A stretch of 33,377 nucleotides of DNA from Variovorax sp. CAN15 (GTDB lineage: Bacteria; Pseudomonadota; Gammaproteobacteria; Burkholderiales; Burkholderiaceae_C), in assembly GCF_030462475.1 (NCBI RefSeq), contig NZ_JASMRZ010000063.1, positions 1-33,377 of the forward strand, written 5' to 3'. The stretch's first letter is position 1, and every line of letters begins with the position of its first letter. This document shows, piece after piece, positions 17,026 to 26,000 of this stretch. Below the pieces are notes generated by a model. It was not told the DNA's origin and did no database searches. It was given only the letters and a program-made list of their open reading frames with translations. The position numbers and the translations under genes were made by a program.

Positions 17026-18063
17026 TCAGGCTTTGAACCTGTCCTTGGCGCGCCTTGCAAAATCGTTGGTGTAGGTCTTTGCGAGGTCGATCTTGTCGGC
17101 CTTCACGGTGGTGTCGAAGCTCGCGATCGCGTTCAGCGCGGTCTTGGGTCCATCGGTGGGCACGAGGCCATCGGTGGCGATCGCCTCGCGCACCTTGTCG
17201 AACGATGCGAGGTACAGCGCGCGGTCGCCGAGCAGGTAGGTCTCGGGCACCGTCTTGATGATGTCGCCCGGCCCCGCCGTCTGCAGCCACTTGAGGCCGT
17301 GCACGATGGCATTCGCCAGCGCCTGGCAGGTGTTGGGATTCTTCTGGACGAAATCGGACGAGGCATAGAGGCAGGCCGCCGGCATCGTGCCGCCGAACAC
17401 CTGCTGCGTGCCCTTGAGCGTGCGCGTATCGCTGATGATCTTCACATCGCCCTTCTGCTCCAGCATCGTCATCACCGGGTCGGTGTTGCTGATGGCGTCG
17501 ATCTGGCCCGAGCGCAATGCGGTGAGCGCGCCGGCCGCCACGCCCACGCCGATGTAGCTCACGTCGCTGGCCTTGAGCCCGCCGCGCGAGAGCACGAGGT
17601 TGGCCACCATGTTGGTCGACGAGCCCGGTGCCGAGACACCGATCTTCTTCCCCTTGAGATCCTGGATGCCGGTGTAGCCGGCCATGTTCTTCGTCGATAC
17701 GCCCACCGCGATCTGCGGTGCGCGGCCCTGCAGCACGAAGGCCTGGAAGAACTGGTTCTTGGCCTGCAGGTTGATGGTGTGCTCGTAGGCGCCCGAGCAC
17801 ACATCGGCAGAGCCGCCGACAACCGCCTGCAACGCGCGGGCGCCGCCGGCGAAATCGGAAATCTCCACGTCGAGCCCTTCGGCCTTGAAGTAGCCGAGCT
17901 GCTCGGAAATGGTGAGCGGCAGGTAGTAGAACGCTGCCTTGCCACCCACCGCGATGGAGACCTTGGTCTTCTCCAGTTTGGCCTGCTGCGCAAAGACACG
18001 CGGCAACGCAACGGTTGCGGCGGCGATGGCGGAAGCAGAAATGAGAGTGCGGCGATGAAGCAT
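17026..18063 (-). CDS. ABC transporter substrate-binding protein, NitT/TauT (SsuA/NMT1-like) family
   Basis: The 345-aa exported protein starts at ATG 18063 with MLHRRTLISASAIAAATVAL, a signal peptide cut after VFA. The mature part begins VSIAVGGKAAFYYLPLTISE, typical of SsuA/ThiY-like proteins, with EQLGYFKAEGLDVEISDFAGG, SADVCSGAYEHT, and a later GKKIGVSAPGSSTNM. It would bind an anionic or heterocyclic small molecule in the periplasm. The open frame extends to 18171, but that extension precedes the signal peptide and includes the leader repeats at 18073-18098. The substrate is unknown. Confidence 0.92.
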   Translation of the reverse strand: MLHRRTLISASAIAAATVALPRVFAQQAKLEKTKVSIAVGGKAAFYYLPLTISEQLGYFKAEGLDVEISDFAGGARALQAVVGGSADVCSGAYEHTINLQAKNQFFQAFVLQGRAPQIAVGVSTKNMAGYTGIQDLKGKKIGVSAPGSSTNMVANLVLSRGGLKASDVSYIGVGVAAGALTALRSGQIDAISNTDPVMTMLEQKGDVKIISDTRTLKGTQQVFGGTMPAACLYASSDFVQKNPNTCQALANAIVHGLKWLQTAGPGDIIKTVPETYLLGDRALYLASFDKVREAIATDGLVPTDGPKTALNAIASFDTTVKADKIDLAKTYTNDFARRAKDRFKA

Positions 18064-18072
18064 GAAAACCAG

Positions 18073-18098
18073 CCTGAAACTGTTGCCCGAAACTGTTG
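18073..18098 (-). repeat. Tandem 13-bp direct repeat in the binding-protein gene leader
   Basis: Two adjacent 13-nt units, 12 of 13 identical (minus strand CAACAGTTTCGGG then CAACAGTTTCAGG), lie 10 to 35 nt upstream of the binding-protein start. They could be a regulator site or chance; nothing more can be said from sequence. Confidence 0.55.
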
Positions 18099-18228
18099 CT
18101 TCTGGGCTCTGTGACTCGTAAGAAACTGAATCGAGCTTAGGGGCCGCAACACGCTGCTGCATCGGGGTCATCCCGTGCGGGTTTCCACGTAAGCACGAAG
18201 GCCTCGCCGAGAAGCCTTCGCCAGGCCT

Positions 18229-18621
18229 TCAGCGAGCCAGAAAAAGTATCGCGATATTGACCAGAAACGCGAGTGCCCAGACAGCACTGCGCGCACTGCC
18301 GATGCCCTTGATGTAGAGCGCGAGATAGATCGCGCGCAGCACCACGTAAGCCACCGCGAGCATGTCCAGGCGCGCCTGCGCCGCGCCGAGCTGGTGCGCG
18401 ATGATCACCGCGCCGATGAAGAACGGCAGGCCCTCGAAGCTGTTGGCCTGCGCGCTGTTGGCGCGTGCGCGCCAGCCGCTTTGCTTCGCGGCCCATTCGC
18501 GCGGATGCTGGTTGTCGCGCGGACCGAAGCTGCCTGCCTTGGCGATCCATGCCGAGAGATACGGCAGCACGCAGGCGATGAGCACGCACCAGTAGGCGAC
18601 GGTGAGCAACGAGAGGGTCAT
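18229..18621 (-). CDS. MAPEG-family membrane protein
   Basis: The 130-aa four-helix inner-membrane protein starts MTLSLLTVAYWCVLIACVLP. It has the MAPEG-like central segment ANSFEGLPFFIGAVIIAHQL (the family E-x-x-x-x-F pattern) and LDMLAVAYVVLRAIYLALYI, followed by a last hydrophobic helix. Bacterial members of this group are related to glutathione transferase/leukotriene synthase membrane proteins, but their substrates are unknown. It lies 15 nt downstream of recR and may be co-transcribed with it. Confidence 0.85.
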   Translation of the reverse strand: MTLSLLTVAYWCVLIACVLPYLSAWIAKAGSFGPRDNQHPREWAAKQSGWRARANSAQANSFEGLPFFIGAVIIAHQLGAAQARLDMLAVAYVVLRAIYLALYIKGIGSARSAVWALAFLVNIAILFLAR

Positions 18622-18636
18622 GCGTCGTTCGTTGTT

Positions 18637-19227
18637 CTACCTGCGATCCACCAGCGCGTGCGCGATGGTGCCGAGATCGACGTACTCGAGCTCGCTGCCG
18701 GCCGGCACGCCGCGCGCGAGGCGCGTCACCTTGAGGCCGCGTTGCTTCAGCCCCTCACCGATCACATGCGCGGTGGCCTCGCCTTCGGCCGTGAAGTTCG
18801 TGGCGAGAATGACCTCGCTCACCGTGCCGTCGCGCGCGCGGTCGAAGAGCTTCTGCAGCCCGATGTCCTTCGGACCCACGCCGTCGAGCGGACTGAGCTT
18901 GCCCATCAGCACGAAGTAATAGCCGCGGAAGGCTCCCGTGCGTTCGAGCGCAGCCTGGTCGGCCGGCGTCTCGACCACGCAGAGCTTGGTCGCATCGCGC
19001 CGCGTGTCGAGGCAGACGCTGCAGATCGGCGCTTCGGTGAAGGTGTTGCAGCGCTCGCAGTGCCGCACCTGCCCTGCCGCCTGCTGCAGGGCGCGCGCGA
19101 GCAGCTGCGCACCCTCGCGGTCGTGCTGCAGCAGGTGGAACGCCATGCGCGAGGCCGACTTGACGCCGACACCGGGCAGGCGGCGCAGCGCATCGACCAG
19201 GGCGTCGAGCGAACTGGCGTCTGCCAT
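18637..19227 (-). CDS. recR: Recombination mediator protein RecR
   Basis: The 196-aa protein has a helix-hairpin-helix start ([20 protein letters not shown]), a four-Cys zinc finger (Cys57, 60, 69, 72: CERC and CSVC), a Toprim domain ([20 protein letters not shown]) and the characteristic HPLDGVGP-like segment [13 protein letters not shown]. With RecFO it loads RecA on gapped DNA. It lies 17 nt after ybaB in the conserved dnaX-ybaB-recR order. Confidence 0.98.
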   Translation of the reverse strand: MADASSLDALVDALRRLPGVGVKSASRMAFHLLQHDREGAQLLARALQQAAGQVRHCERCNTFTEAPICSVCLDTRRDATKLCVVETPADQAALERTGAFRGYYFVLMGKLSPLDGVGPKDIGLQKLFDRARDGTVSEVILATNFTAEGEATAHVIGEGLKQRGLKVTRLARGVPAGSELEYVDLGTIAHALVDRR

Positions 19228-19244
19228 CTATGCCTGCAGCCTGT

Positions 19245-19577
19245 TCAGAACGGCAGCTTCATGCCGGGCGGCAGGCCGGGCATGCCGGCCGTGAGCTTGC
19301 CCATCTTCTGCTCGCTGGTTTCCTCTGCCTTGCGCACGGCGGCGTTGAAGGCGGCAGCCACGAGGTCTTCGAGCATGTCCTTGTCGTCCGCCAGCAGGCT
19401 GGGGTCGATGGTGATGCGCTTGACGTCGTGCTTGCAGGTCATGACGACCTTGACGAGGCCTGCACCGGATTCGCCTTCGACCTCGATGGTGGCCAGTTCT
19501 TCCTGGGCCTTCTTGAGGTTGTCCTGCATTGCCTGCGCCTGCTTCATGAGGCCGGCCAGTTGTCCTTTGTTGAACAT
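19245..19577 (-). CDS. ybaB: YbaB/EbfC nucleoid-associated protein
   Basis: The 110-aa protein has the family start [20 protein letters not shown] and an N-terminal helical arm, then the conserved central [20 protein letters not shown] and [20 protein letters not shown]. It forms a dimeric, tweezer-like DNA-binding protein. The Gly/Met/Pro-rich tail ([12 protein letters not shown]) is typical. It sits 56 nt downstream of dnaX and just before recR. Confidence 0.97.
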   Translation of the reverse strand: MFNKGQLAGLMKQAQAMQDNLKKAQEELATIEVEGESGAGLVKVVMTCKHDVKRITIDPSLLADDKDMLEDLVAAAFNAAVRKAEETSEQKMGKLTAGMPGLPPGMKLPF

Positions 19578-19633
19578 CGTTGGTCCTGATCTGTCGGGTT
19601 GGAAAGTGGGTGAAGGATACGGGAGACGCGAAC

Positions 19634-21493
19634 TCAGGCCGGCTTGAGCGTGCCGGGGACGATCTTCGCGTCGAAATCGCGCATCAGCGCCTGTACTTCG
19701 GGGTCGCTCATGATGGCCTCCTCGGCCAGGCGCTGGCGCTCGTCGGCCGCCTGCTTGTTGCGGCGCGCGGGGCTGTCGACCACGCCGCCGACCTCGATGG
19801 CGAGCTTGACGTTGTGGCCGGCGCTGTTCAGCGCGACGGTGAGCTTTTCGCGGGCGGACGGCTGGTTGAGCGTCTCGCGCTCGATGCGCAGCAGCCACTG
19901 ATCGGTGTCTCGGCCCACCAGTTGCGACTGCAGGGCGAGCTCGCGCGCCAGCGCCGTGATGGCCTCGGCCGCGACCAGCTGCGTGACCGTGGCGTACCAG
20001 AAGTCGCCGTCCTCGCTGGTCGGAATGGGGGTGAAGGTGCTGCGCGGCTCACTGGGGCCCGGGGTATCTCGGGCACTTGGCGGCGGCTGCACGCGGATGG
20101 GCACGCCGACGACCTTGGCGGGAGCATCCCCGGCGCTGCCGGGCCGGGGCTCGGCCTGCCGGGGTTCGTCGACCACGGCGAGGCGGTGGCCTGCGGGAAC
20201 CGGTGCCGATTGCGTTGGGGCGGATGCAACCGGCGACTCCAATGGAGGCCTGGCAGCCATGGGAGCAACGGGAGCCGGGGCTGGCGCAGGTGGCGCAACG
20301 CGCACCGCAGGAGCCTGCGGCGGCACGGCCGCAGCTTCATTCAGAGTTTTTTTTTCCGGGGTAGCCGTCGAAGCGGCCGCGCTGGATGGCTTGAAGGCCA
20401 GCAGCCGCAGCAGCACCATGGTCAGCGCGGCGTACTCGTCGGGTGCCAGGCCCAGCTCGCCACGGCCGTGCAGGCACAGGCTGTAGAGCAGCTGGGTTTC
20501 GTCGGCCGGCATCAGCGCCGCGAGGCGCGCGGTGTCGGCCGCGTCGGGATCGGTGGCGGCATCGGCCGATTCCGCGCGCGAGGGCACGGCCTGCAGCACC
20601 GCCATGGCCTGCAGCACGGCCGTCATTTCTTCCAGCGTGGAGGCGGCGGACATGCCGTCGACGCGCAGCGCTTCGGAAGTCTCGACCACCGTCTTGCCGT
20701 CGCCCTGCGCCAGCGCCTCGATCAGGCGGAACACATGGCCGCGATCGACGCTGCCGAGCATCTGGCGCACGCCGGCTTCAACGAGCTCGCCGTTGCCGAA
20801 GGCGATGGCCTGGTCGGTGAGCGAGAGCGCGTCGCGCATCGAGCCGCGCGCCGCGCGCGCCAGCAGGCGCAGCGCCTGCGGCTCGGCCGGCACGCTTTCG
20901 GTCTGCAACACGGCAGTGAGGTGTTCGAGCACTGTCTCGGGCGCCATCGGCCGCAGGTTGAACTGCAGGCAACGCGACAGCACCGTCACCGGCACCTTCT
21001 GCGGGTCGGTCGTGGCCAGCACGAACTTGAGGTACTCGGGCGGCTCCTCGAGCGTCTTGAGCATCGCGTTGAACGCGGTGTTCGTGAGCATGTGCACTTC
21101 GTCGATCATGAAGACCTTGAAGCGCCCCTGCACCGGCTTGTAGACCGCCTGTTCGAGCAGCGACTGCACCTCGTCCACGCCACGGTTGGAGGCCGCGTCG
21201 AGCTCGGTGTAGTCCACGAAGCGGCCCGCGTCGATGTCGCGGCAGGCCTGGCAGACGCCGCACGGCGTGGCCGTGATGCCACCCTGCCCGTCCGGTCCCT
21301 GGCAGTTGAGCGACTTCGCAAGAATGCGCGAAACCGTGGTCTTGCCGACACCCCGGGTGCCGGTAAAGAGATAAGCGTGGTGCAGGCGCTGCGTCGTCAG
21401 CGCGTTCTCGAGCGCCTGAACCACATGCCCCTGGCCGACCATCTCACCGAAGGTTTTCGGGCGGAACTTGCGGGCGAGCACGAGATAAGACAT
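19634..21493 (-). CDS. dnaX: DNA polymerase III subunits gamma and tau
   Basis: The full-length product (tau) has 619 aa from ATG 21493 ([15 protein letters not shown]); an open frame to 21559 lacks family character. The AAA+ clamp-loader ATPase has Walker [10 protein letters not shown] at 45-53, four zinc-binding Cys (64, 78, 81, 84), [10 protein letters not shown] (Walker B) and the SRC motif ([10 protein letters not shown]). Domain III ends near residue 370. A Pro/Ala-rich linker follows, then the tau-specific DnaB/alpha-binding region to the C-terminus. At codons 380-383 there is a run of nine A residues (minus strand; 20355-20347). A slip to either alternative frame meets a stop within four codons, predicting a gamma form of about 385 aa. 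Confidence 0.98.
   Translation of the reverse strand: MSYLVLARKFRPKTFGEMVGQGHVVQALENALTTQRLHHAYLFTGTRGVGKTTVSRILAKSLNCQGPDGQGGITATPCGVCQACRDIDAGRFVDYTELDAASNRGVDEVQSLLEQAVYKPVQGRFKVFMIDEVHMLTNTAFNAMLKTLEEPPEYLKFVLATTDPQKVPVTVLSRCLQFNLRPMAPETVLEHLTAVLQTESVPAEPQALRLLARAARGSMRDALSLTDQAIAFGNGELVEAGVRQMLGSVDRGHVFRLIEALAQGDGKTVVETSEALRVDGMSAASTLEEMTAVLQAMAVLQAVPSRAESADAATDPDAADTARLAALMPADETQLLYSLCLHGRGELGLAPDEYAALTMVLLRLLAFKPSSAAASTATPEKKTLNEAAAVPPQAPAVRVAPPAPAPAPVAPMAARPPLESPVASAPTQSAPVPAGHRLAVVDEPRQAEPRPGSAGDAPAKVVGVPIRVQPPPSARDTPGPSEPRSTFTPIPTSEDGDFWYATVTQLVAAEAITALARELALQSQLVGRDTDQWLLRIERETLNQPSAREKLTVALNSAGHNVKLAIEVGGVVDSPARRNKQAADERQRLAEEAIMSDPEVQALMRDFDAKIVPGTLKPA
20347..20355 (-). other. 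A9 slippery run in dnaX (predicted gamma-subunit slippage site)
   Basis: The coding strand reads GAA AAA AAA ACT at codons 380-383. Shifting by -1 gives AAC TCT GAA TGA (stop), and shifting by +1 gives CTC TGA (stop). The site lies just after the clamp-loader core, as in E. coli (ribosomal frameshift) and Thermus (A9 transcriptional slippage). Confidence 0.75.
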
Positions 21494-21555
21494 TGCGGGC
21501 ATTCTAAAAGGCGCGAAGCTCCCCTCCCGATACCTCGGCAGGGGCTTTTCGCGGG

Positions 21556-21590
21556 ACACCGAGGATCCGGCTTTGCCGGTCCTCCGGTGT
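21556..21590. repeat. REP-like extended hairpin between dnaX and the 4.5S RNA gene
   Basis: A near-perfect inverted repeat, ACACCGAGGATCCGGC-TTT-GCCGGTCCTCCGGTGT, forms a stem of about 16 bp with minor bulges. It is followed by a second G/C-rich part (21592-21640, CGCCCCCAGCAGGGGGTTGG onward). From memory such GC-rich intergenic repeats are dispersed in Comamonadaceae genomes; no second copy exists in this window. It might also protect or end the dnaX leader. Confidence 0.5.
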
Positions 21591-21644
21591 CGCCCCCAGC
21601 AGGGGGTTGGCGAAGCGACACGAAGTGCGCGCAGCCTGGGGGGT

Positions 21645-21650
21645 TACAAT
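21645..21650 (+). promoter_or_regulatory. -10 box of the 4.5S RNA promoter
   Basis: TACAAT ends 7 nt before the predicted first base (G at 21658) of the SRP RNA, which fits a sigma-70 start. No clear -35 is visible. Confidence 0.55.
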
Positions 21651-21657
21651 ATGCCCT

Positions 21658-21751
21658 GACGGGCCTCCCTGCATGGTGAAGTGGCCAACCGGGTCAGGTG
21701 GGGAACCAAGCAGCCCTAACTGCGTAGTCAGTGCCAGGGGTAAGGCTCGTC
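21658..21751 (+). ncRNA. ffs: Signal recognition particle 4.5S RNA
   Basis: The conserved SRP domain IV is present: CCGGGTCAGGT, stem TGG/CCA closing a GGAA tetraloop, then AAGCAGCCCTAAC. This is the Ffh-binding hairpin with its symmetric and asymmetric loops. The ends pair over 9 bp (GACGGGCCT with AGGCTCGTC), which sets the boundaries at about 94 nt. Gene order beside dnaX-ybaB-recR is usual in beta-proteobacteria. With Ffh and FtsY it targets membrane proteins co-translationally. Confidence 0.95.
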
Positions 21752-21768
21752 AACTTCTTCAGCGGTTT

Positions 21769-21794
21769 CGTTTCATTCCATGCGAAATGAAACG
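21769..21794. other. Inverted repeat downstream of the 4.5S RNA gene
   Basis: CGTTTCATT-ccatgcg-AAATGAAACG makes a 9-bp hairpin 18 nt after the 4.5S RNA. There is no T-run, so it is at most a processing signal or a weak terminator. A second hairpin, GGCCTTT-tcttc-AAAGGCC (21843-21861), covers the stop codon of the flavoprotein gene. Confidence 0.4.
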
Positions 21795-21852
21795 GGGCCC
21801 GCAAAAACAGCTCTCCAGCGACAAAGAACTCCGGCGGCACAGGGCCTTTTCT

Positions 21853-23091
21853 TCAAAGGCCTAGCCGCTGGATGGCGCCGCGCGCAGCCGCGGCGCCGCT
21901 GGCCATCGAAGCCGTCAGCAGGTAGCCGCCGGTCGGCGCTTCCCAATCGAGCATCTCTCCCGCCACGAACACGCTTGCCAGTGCCTTCGACATGAGCTGC
22001 GCGTCCAGCGCATCGAAGCGCACGCCGCCCGCCGTGCTGATGGCTTCGTCGATCGGCCGCGCCGCGGCGAGCTTCAACGGCACGGCCTTGATGGTCGCGG
22101 CGAGCTGCTCCGGGTCGTGCATTGCCTCACGGCTCAGCGCCTCGTGCAGCACGCCGGCCTTGATGCCTTCCAGGCCGAGCCTGCTCTTGAGATGGCTGCT
22201 GAGCGACCGCGCCCCGCGCGGATGCTTCACCGCGGCCAGCACCTGCTCTGCACTGCGATCCGGCAGCAGATCAAGCAACAGCGTCGCGCTTCCCTTTTCG
22301 GCGATCTCGTCGCGCAGCAGCGCCGAGGCTGCATAGATCAGGCTGCCCTCGATGCCGGTCGCGGTCGCGACGAACTCGCCCTTGCGCGCGAAATGCCGTC
22401 CGTGGCTGTCGGTGAACGAAATCGCGACCGACTTGAAGGGCTGGCCTGCGAAGCGACTGGAGAAATGCTCGCTCCAGCCCGAGCCGTCGAAGCCGCAGTT
22501 GGCCGGCTGCAGCGGCGCGACTTCCACGCCCTTCGCCTCCAGCCAAGGCGCCCAAGCACCATCGGAACCGAGCCGCGCCCAGCTTGCGCCGCCCAGCGCC
22601 AGCACGACGGCATCGGCGCTGGCCGTGGCCTCGCCGGCCGGCGTCGCGAATCGCAGCGATGCCGGGTCGAAGACTCCCTCGCCCACCCAGCGATGCCGCA
22701 TGTGGAACTGCACACCCGCCGCGCGCAGCCGGTGCAGCCACGCACGCAGCAGCGGCGCGGCCTTCATGTCGGTCGGAAACACGCGCCCCGAGGTGCCCAC
22801 GAAGGTCTCGATGCCCAGGCCGCTCGCCCATGCACGCACCTGCTGCGGCCCGAACAGCGCGAGCATCGGCTCCAGCTGCGCGCGGCGCTCGCCGAAGCGG
22901 CTCATGAACGCATCGAAGGGCTCGGAGTGCGTGAGGTTCAGCCCGCCGCGGCCGGCCAGCAGGAACTTGCGTCCCACCGAGGGCATCGCGTCGTAGACGT
23001 GCACTTGCGCGCCGGACGCGCTCAGAACTTCAGCCGCCATCAGGCCGGCGGGTCCGCCGCCGATGACGGCGACGGTGGGGGAAACAGTCAT
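21853..23091 (-). CDS. HI0933/YhiN-type flavoprotein (BaiN-like NAD(P)/FAD oxidoreductase)
   Basis: The 412-aa protein has an N-terminal dinucleotide-binding motif AVIGGGPAGLMAAEVLSASG (FAD), the family signature GRKFLLAGRGGLNLTHSEP, FVGTSGRVFPTDMKA, and the C-terminal AGEMLDWEAPTGGYLLT. This is the HI0933-like family, related to bile-acid reductase BaiN. Most members have no assigned substrate. The start ATG overlaps the stop of the helicase-nuclease gene by 4 nt (23091-23088), making it the last gene of the addB-addA operon. A role in recombination is not implied by the sequence. Confidence 0.9.
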   Translation of the reverse strand: MTVSPTVAVIGGGPAGLMAAEVLSASGAQVHVYDAMPSVGRKFLLAGRGGLNLTHSEPFDAFMSRFGERRAQLEPMLALFGPQQVRAWASGLGIETFVGTSGRVFPTDMKAAPLLRAWLHRLRAAGVQFHMRHRWVGEGVFDPASLRFATPAGEATASADAVVLALGGASWARLGSDGAWAPWLEAKGVEVAPLQPANCGFDGSGWSEHFSSRFAGQPFKSVAISFTDSHGRHFARKGEFVATATGIEGSLIYAASALLRDEIAEKGSATLLLDLLPDRSAEQVLAAVKHPRGARSLSSHLKSRLGLEGIKAGVLHEALSREAMHDPEQLAATIKAVPLKLAAARPIDEAISTAGGVRFDALDAQLMSKALASVFVAGEMLDWEAPTGGYLLTASMASGAAAARGAIQRLGL

Positions 23092-26000
23092 TCGAGATTC
23101 ACCAGTTCGCCCAGCCCGGTGAGGAACGCGACACGCACGGTGGCACCGGGATAGGCATGTTGCACTGCCACGCGATAGCGCTGCATCTGTGCGATCAGCG
23201 CGGCGTCCTTTTCGGGGCGCGCCGCGGATTTGTAGTCGAGCACCCACCAGACGCCGCTGTCGCGCTCGCGCACCAGCCTGTCGATGCGCAGGGTCTCGCC
23301 TTCGTGCACCAGCGTGACTTCATTGCCATGCCAGTCGACCCTGCGATCGTCCCACACCCAGGCCCCCTCGCCCGCGCGGATGCGCTGCGCCAGCGCGGCA
23401 GCACCGCGCGCCTGCTGCGCATCGAGCAGGAATTCGCGGGCGGCGGCGCGAACATGGGCAGCCGGCAGCGGCTCGCCCGGCACGGCCCATTCGAGCAGCC
23501 GGTGCATGGCCTGCCCGAAGGCGGCGGCTCGCGCGTCGACCGTGGTGGCGGCCGCCTTCTTCGCGGACGGCTGCTCGGCAGGCTCGGGCGCCTCCGGCAT
23601 GCGCTTCATTGCAAAGCTGCCCGCACCGGCTTCGGTCGGCAGCGCCACCAGCGGCTCGTCAGCCTCGGTGGGCTCGCACAGCGGCTGCAGTCGCGACCAC
23701 CAGCTGCCTTCATTGGCACGCGCCGGCTTCACCGACGAGAGCACCAGCCGCTCGCGCGCCCGCGTGACGGCGACGTAGAGGCCGTTGAGCTCCTCGCGAT
23801 GGCGCGCGCGCTGCTCCTCCTCGAGCAGCGCGACGGCGCAGGCCGGCGGCGTCTTCTCGCTCGCGAGGAATACGAAGCGCGTCGGCGCGCTGTCGCTGCC
23901 CTTCCACTCGACCAGCACGCCCATGGTCTGGGCCCGCGGCGCAGGAGCGTCGCAGTCGAGCATGAGCACCGTATCGGCCTCCAGCCCCTTGGCGCCGTGC
24001 ACGGTCAGCAGTTGCACCGCCTCAGGCGCGGTCACGGTCGGCGCCCGCACGCCGCCTGCGCGCAGCGCGCGCACCAGCGCATAGGGCGTTGCGAATCGCG
24101 CGCCGTCGATGTCGAGCGACGCCGACAGCACGCCCCGCAGGTTGGCCAGCGCACTCTGACGCATCGCGGCCGGCACGGCGGCGCCGAACTTCGCGAGCAG
24201 GTCGCCGTCGTGGAAGATCGCGTCGAGCGCGTCGTGGGGCGGCAGCGTCATCAGCCAGCGCTGCCAACGCTTGAGCCTGACGCCGGCCTCGACAAGCACC
24301 GGCGGCAGGCTTTCGTCCTTCTGGATCAGCGAGAACCAGCTCACGGGGCCGCGCTCGCGCTGGCGCAGCGCGAGCTGCACCAGGGCCTCGTCGTCGATGC
24401 CGAACACCGGTGACTTCAGCGCCCTGGCAAGAGAAAGATCGTGCGCGGGCGACACCAGCGCGTCGATCAGCGCAACCACGTCCTGCACCTCGGGTGCGTC
24501 GTGGAGGTCGTTCTTCTCGGGCTGCTGCACGGGAATGTGGCGCTGGCGCAGCGCGTCCTGCATGGCCGAGAGTCGGCTGCGCCTGCGCGCCAGCACCATG
24601 ATGCGGCTGGGCTGGGTGCCGTCAGCGATGCGCTGCGCCACCCATCGGGCGGCCTGCTCGCATTCCGTCTGCAGCAGCTGCTCCTCGGGCAGCACGCGCG
24701 GCGTGATGAGGCTGTCGCGCCAGTGCAGCATGCCGTCGTCGGCGGGAGCGGCTTCGGCCGTGCCGCCGCCGACCGCGTCGCGGTCGATGGCCGGCAGCCG
24801 CAGCAGTTCGCCATCGTCGCGGCGCTCGGTGGTGTGGGCGCGGTAGCCATCGAACTCGCCGGCCTCCTGCGCGGCAAGCATCGCCGCGTTGACCAGCCCG
24901 ACCACCGACTGCGCGTTGCGGTGCGTGTGGTCGCAGTTCAGCAGCTCGCCATCGAGCCCTTCGCGAACGAACTTCTTCGCGGCGATGAACACCTGCGGCT
25001 CGGCGCGGCGGAAGCGGTAGATGCTCTGCTTCGGGTCGCCCACGATGAACACGCGCGGCGCACGGCCCTGCGCGCCGGTGTAGGCGCTGAGCCACCCATA
25101 GAGCGCCTGCCACTGCAGCGGGTTGGTGTCCTGGAATTCGTCGATCAGCAGGTGCGCGATGCGCGCGTCGAGCCGCTCCTGCACCCAGCCCGAGAGGGCC
25201 GACTGGCCCAGCAGCAGCTGCGCCGCCTGCTCGACGTCGTTCATGTCGACCCAGCCGTGCGCACGCTTCACATCGGCGAAGGCAGCGATCAGCAGGCGCG
25301 TGAGGCGCGTCATGCGCTGCTGGTAGAGCCAGGCGGCGTGCTGGGCCTGCGCGGCGCACAGCACCTGCAGCTCGGCCTCGGCCTCCTGCGCGGCGGGGAA
25401 CTTCTGCAGGTTCTTGTTGAGGCGGTCTTCCGTCGCCACGAAGAAGTTCTTGCGCAGGTGGGCGAACGCAGCGACCAGCGCATCGCCGGCCGGCTCGCCC
25501 GAGCCGAACACGTCGATGATCGCTTCGGCCGCCTTCTGCGGCGTCTTGTTGCTCTCGCGGCCCAGCGCGGCGGCTCGGTCGAGCCAGCGGCGGCGGACCG
25601 GCTCGCCGCGCAGGGCTTCGGTCGGCTCGTCCAGCCCTTCGAGCGTCGGGTGGAGCGCGCTGAAATGCTGGACCGCGTTCTCCGCGTCGGCCAGCGAGAA
25701 CTCCACGCGCTTCGACAGCGCCTCGCCCAGCGCCTTGGCCGTCTGCGAGCGGCCGTGCGTGGCGACGACGGCGTAGTAGTCGGCCAGCGCCTCCTTGCTG
25801 GCGGTCACGGCCTCGAAGAAAGGCCGCCAGGTGTGGCCCCGCGCCTCCGCGTCGTCTTCGAGCAGCTCGTAGTTCGACGGCAGGCCCAGTTCGCGCAGCA
25901 CCGCGAGCGGCGCGTTGCGCAGCAAGCCCGCGAACCAGGCGTGGAAGGTACGGAACTGCACCGGCCTGCCGCCTTCGAGCAGGCGCCGGTAGAGTCCCTT

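Noticed and set aside
21769..21794. Terminator of the 4.5S RNA
   Set aside because: The hairpin is good but there is no U-tract on either side, so it was recorded only as an inverted repeat.
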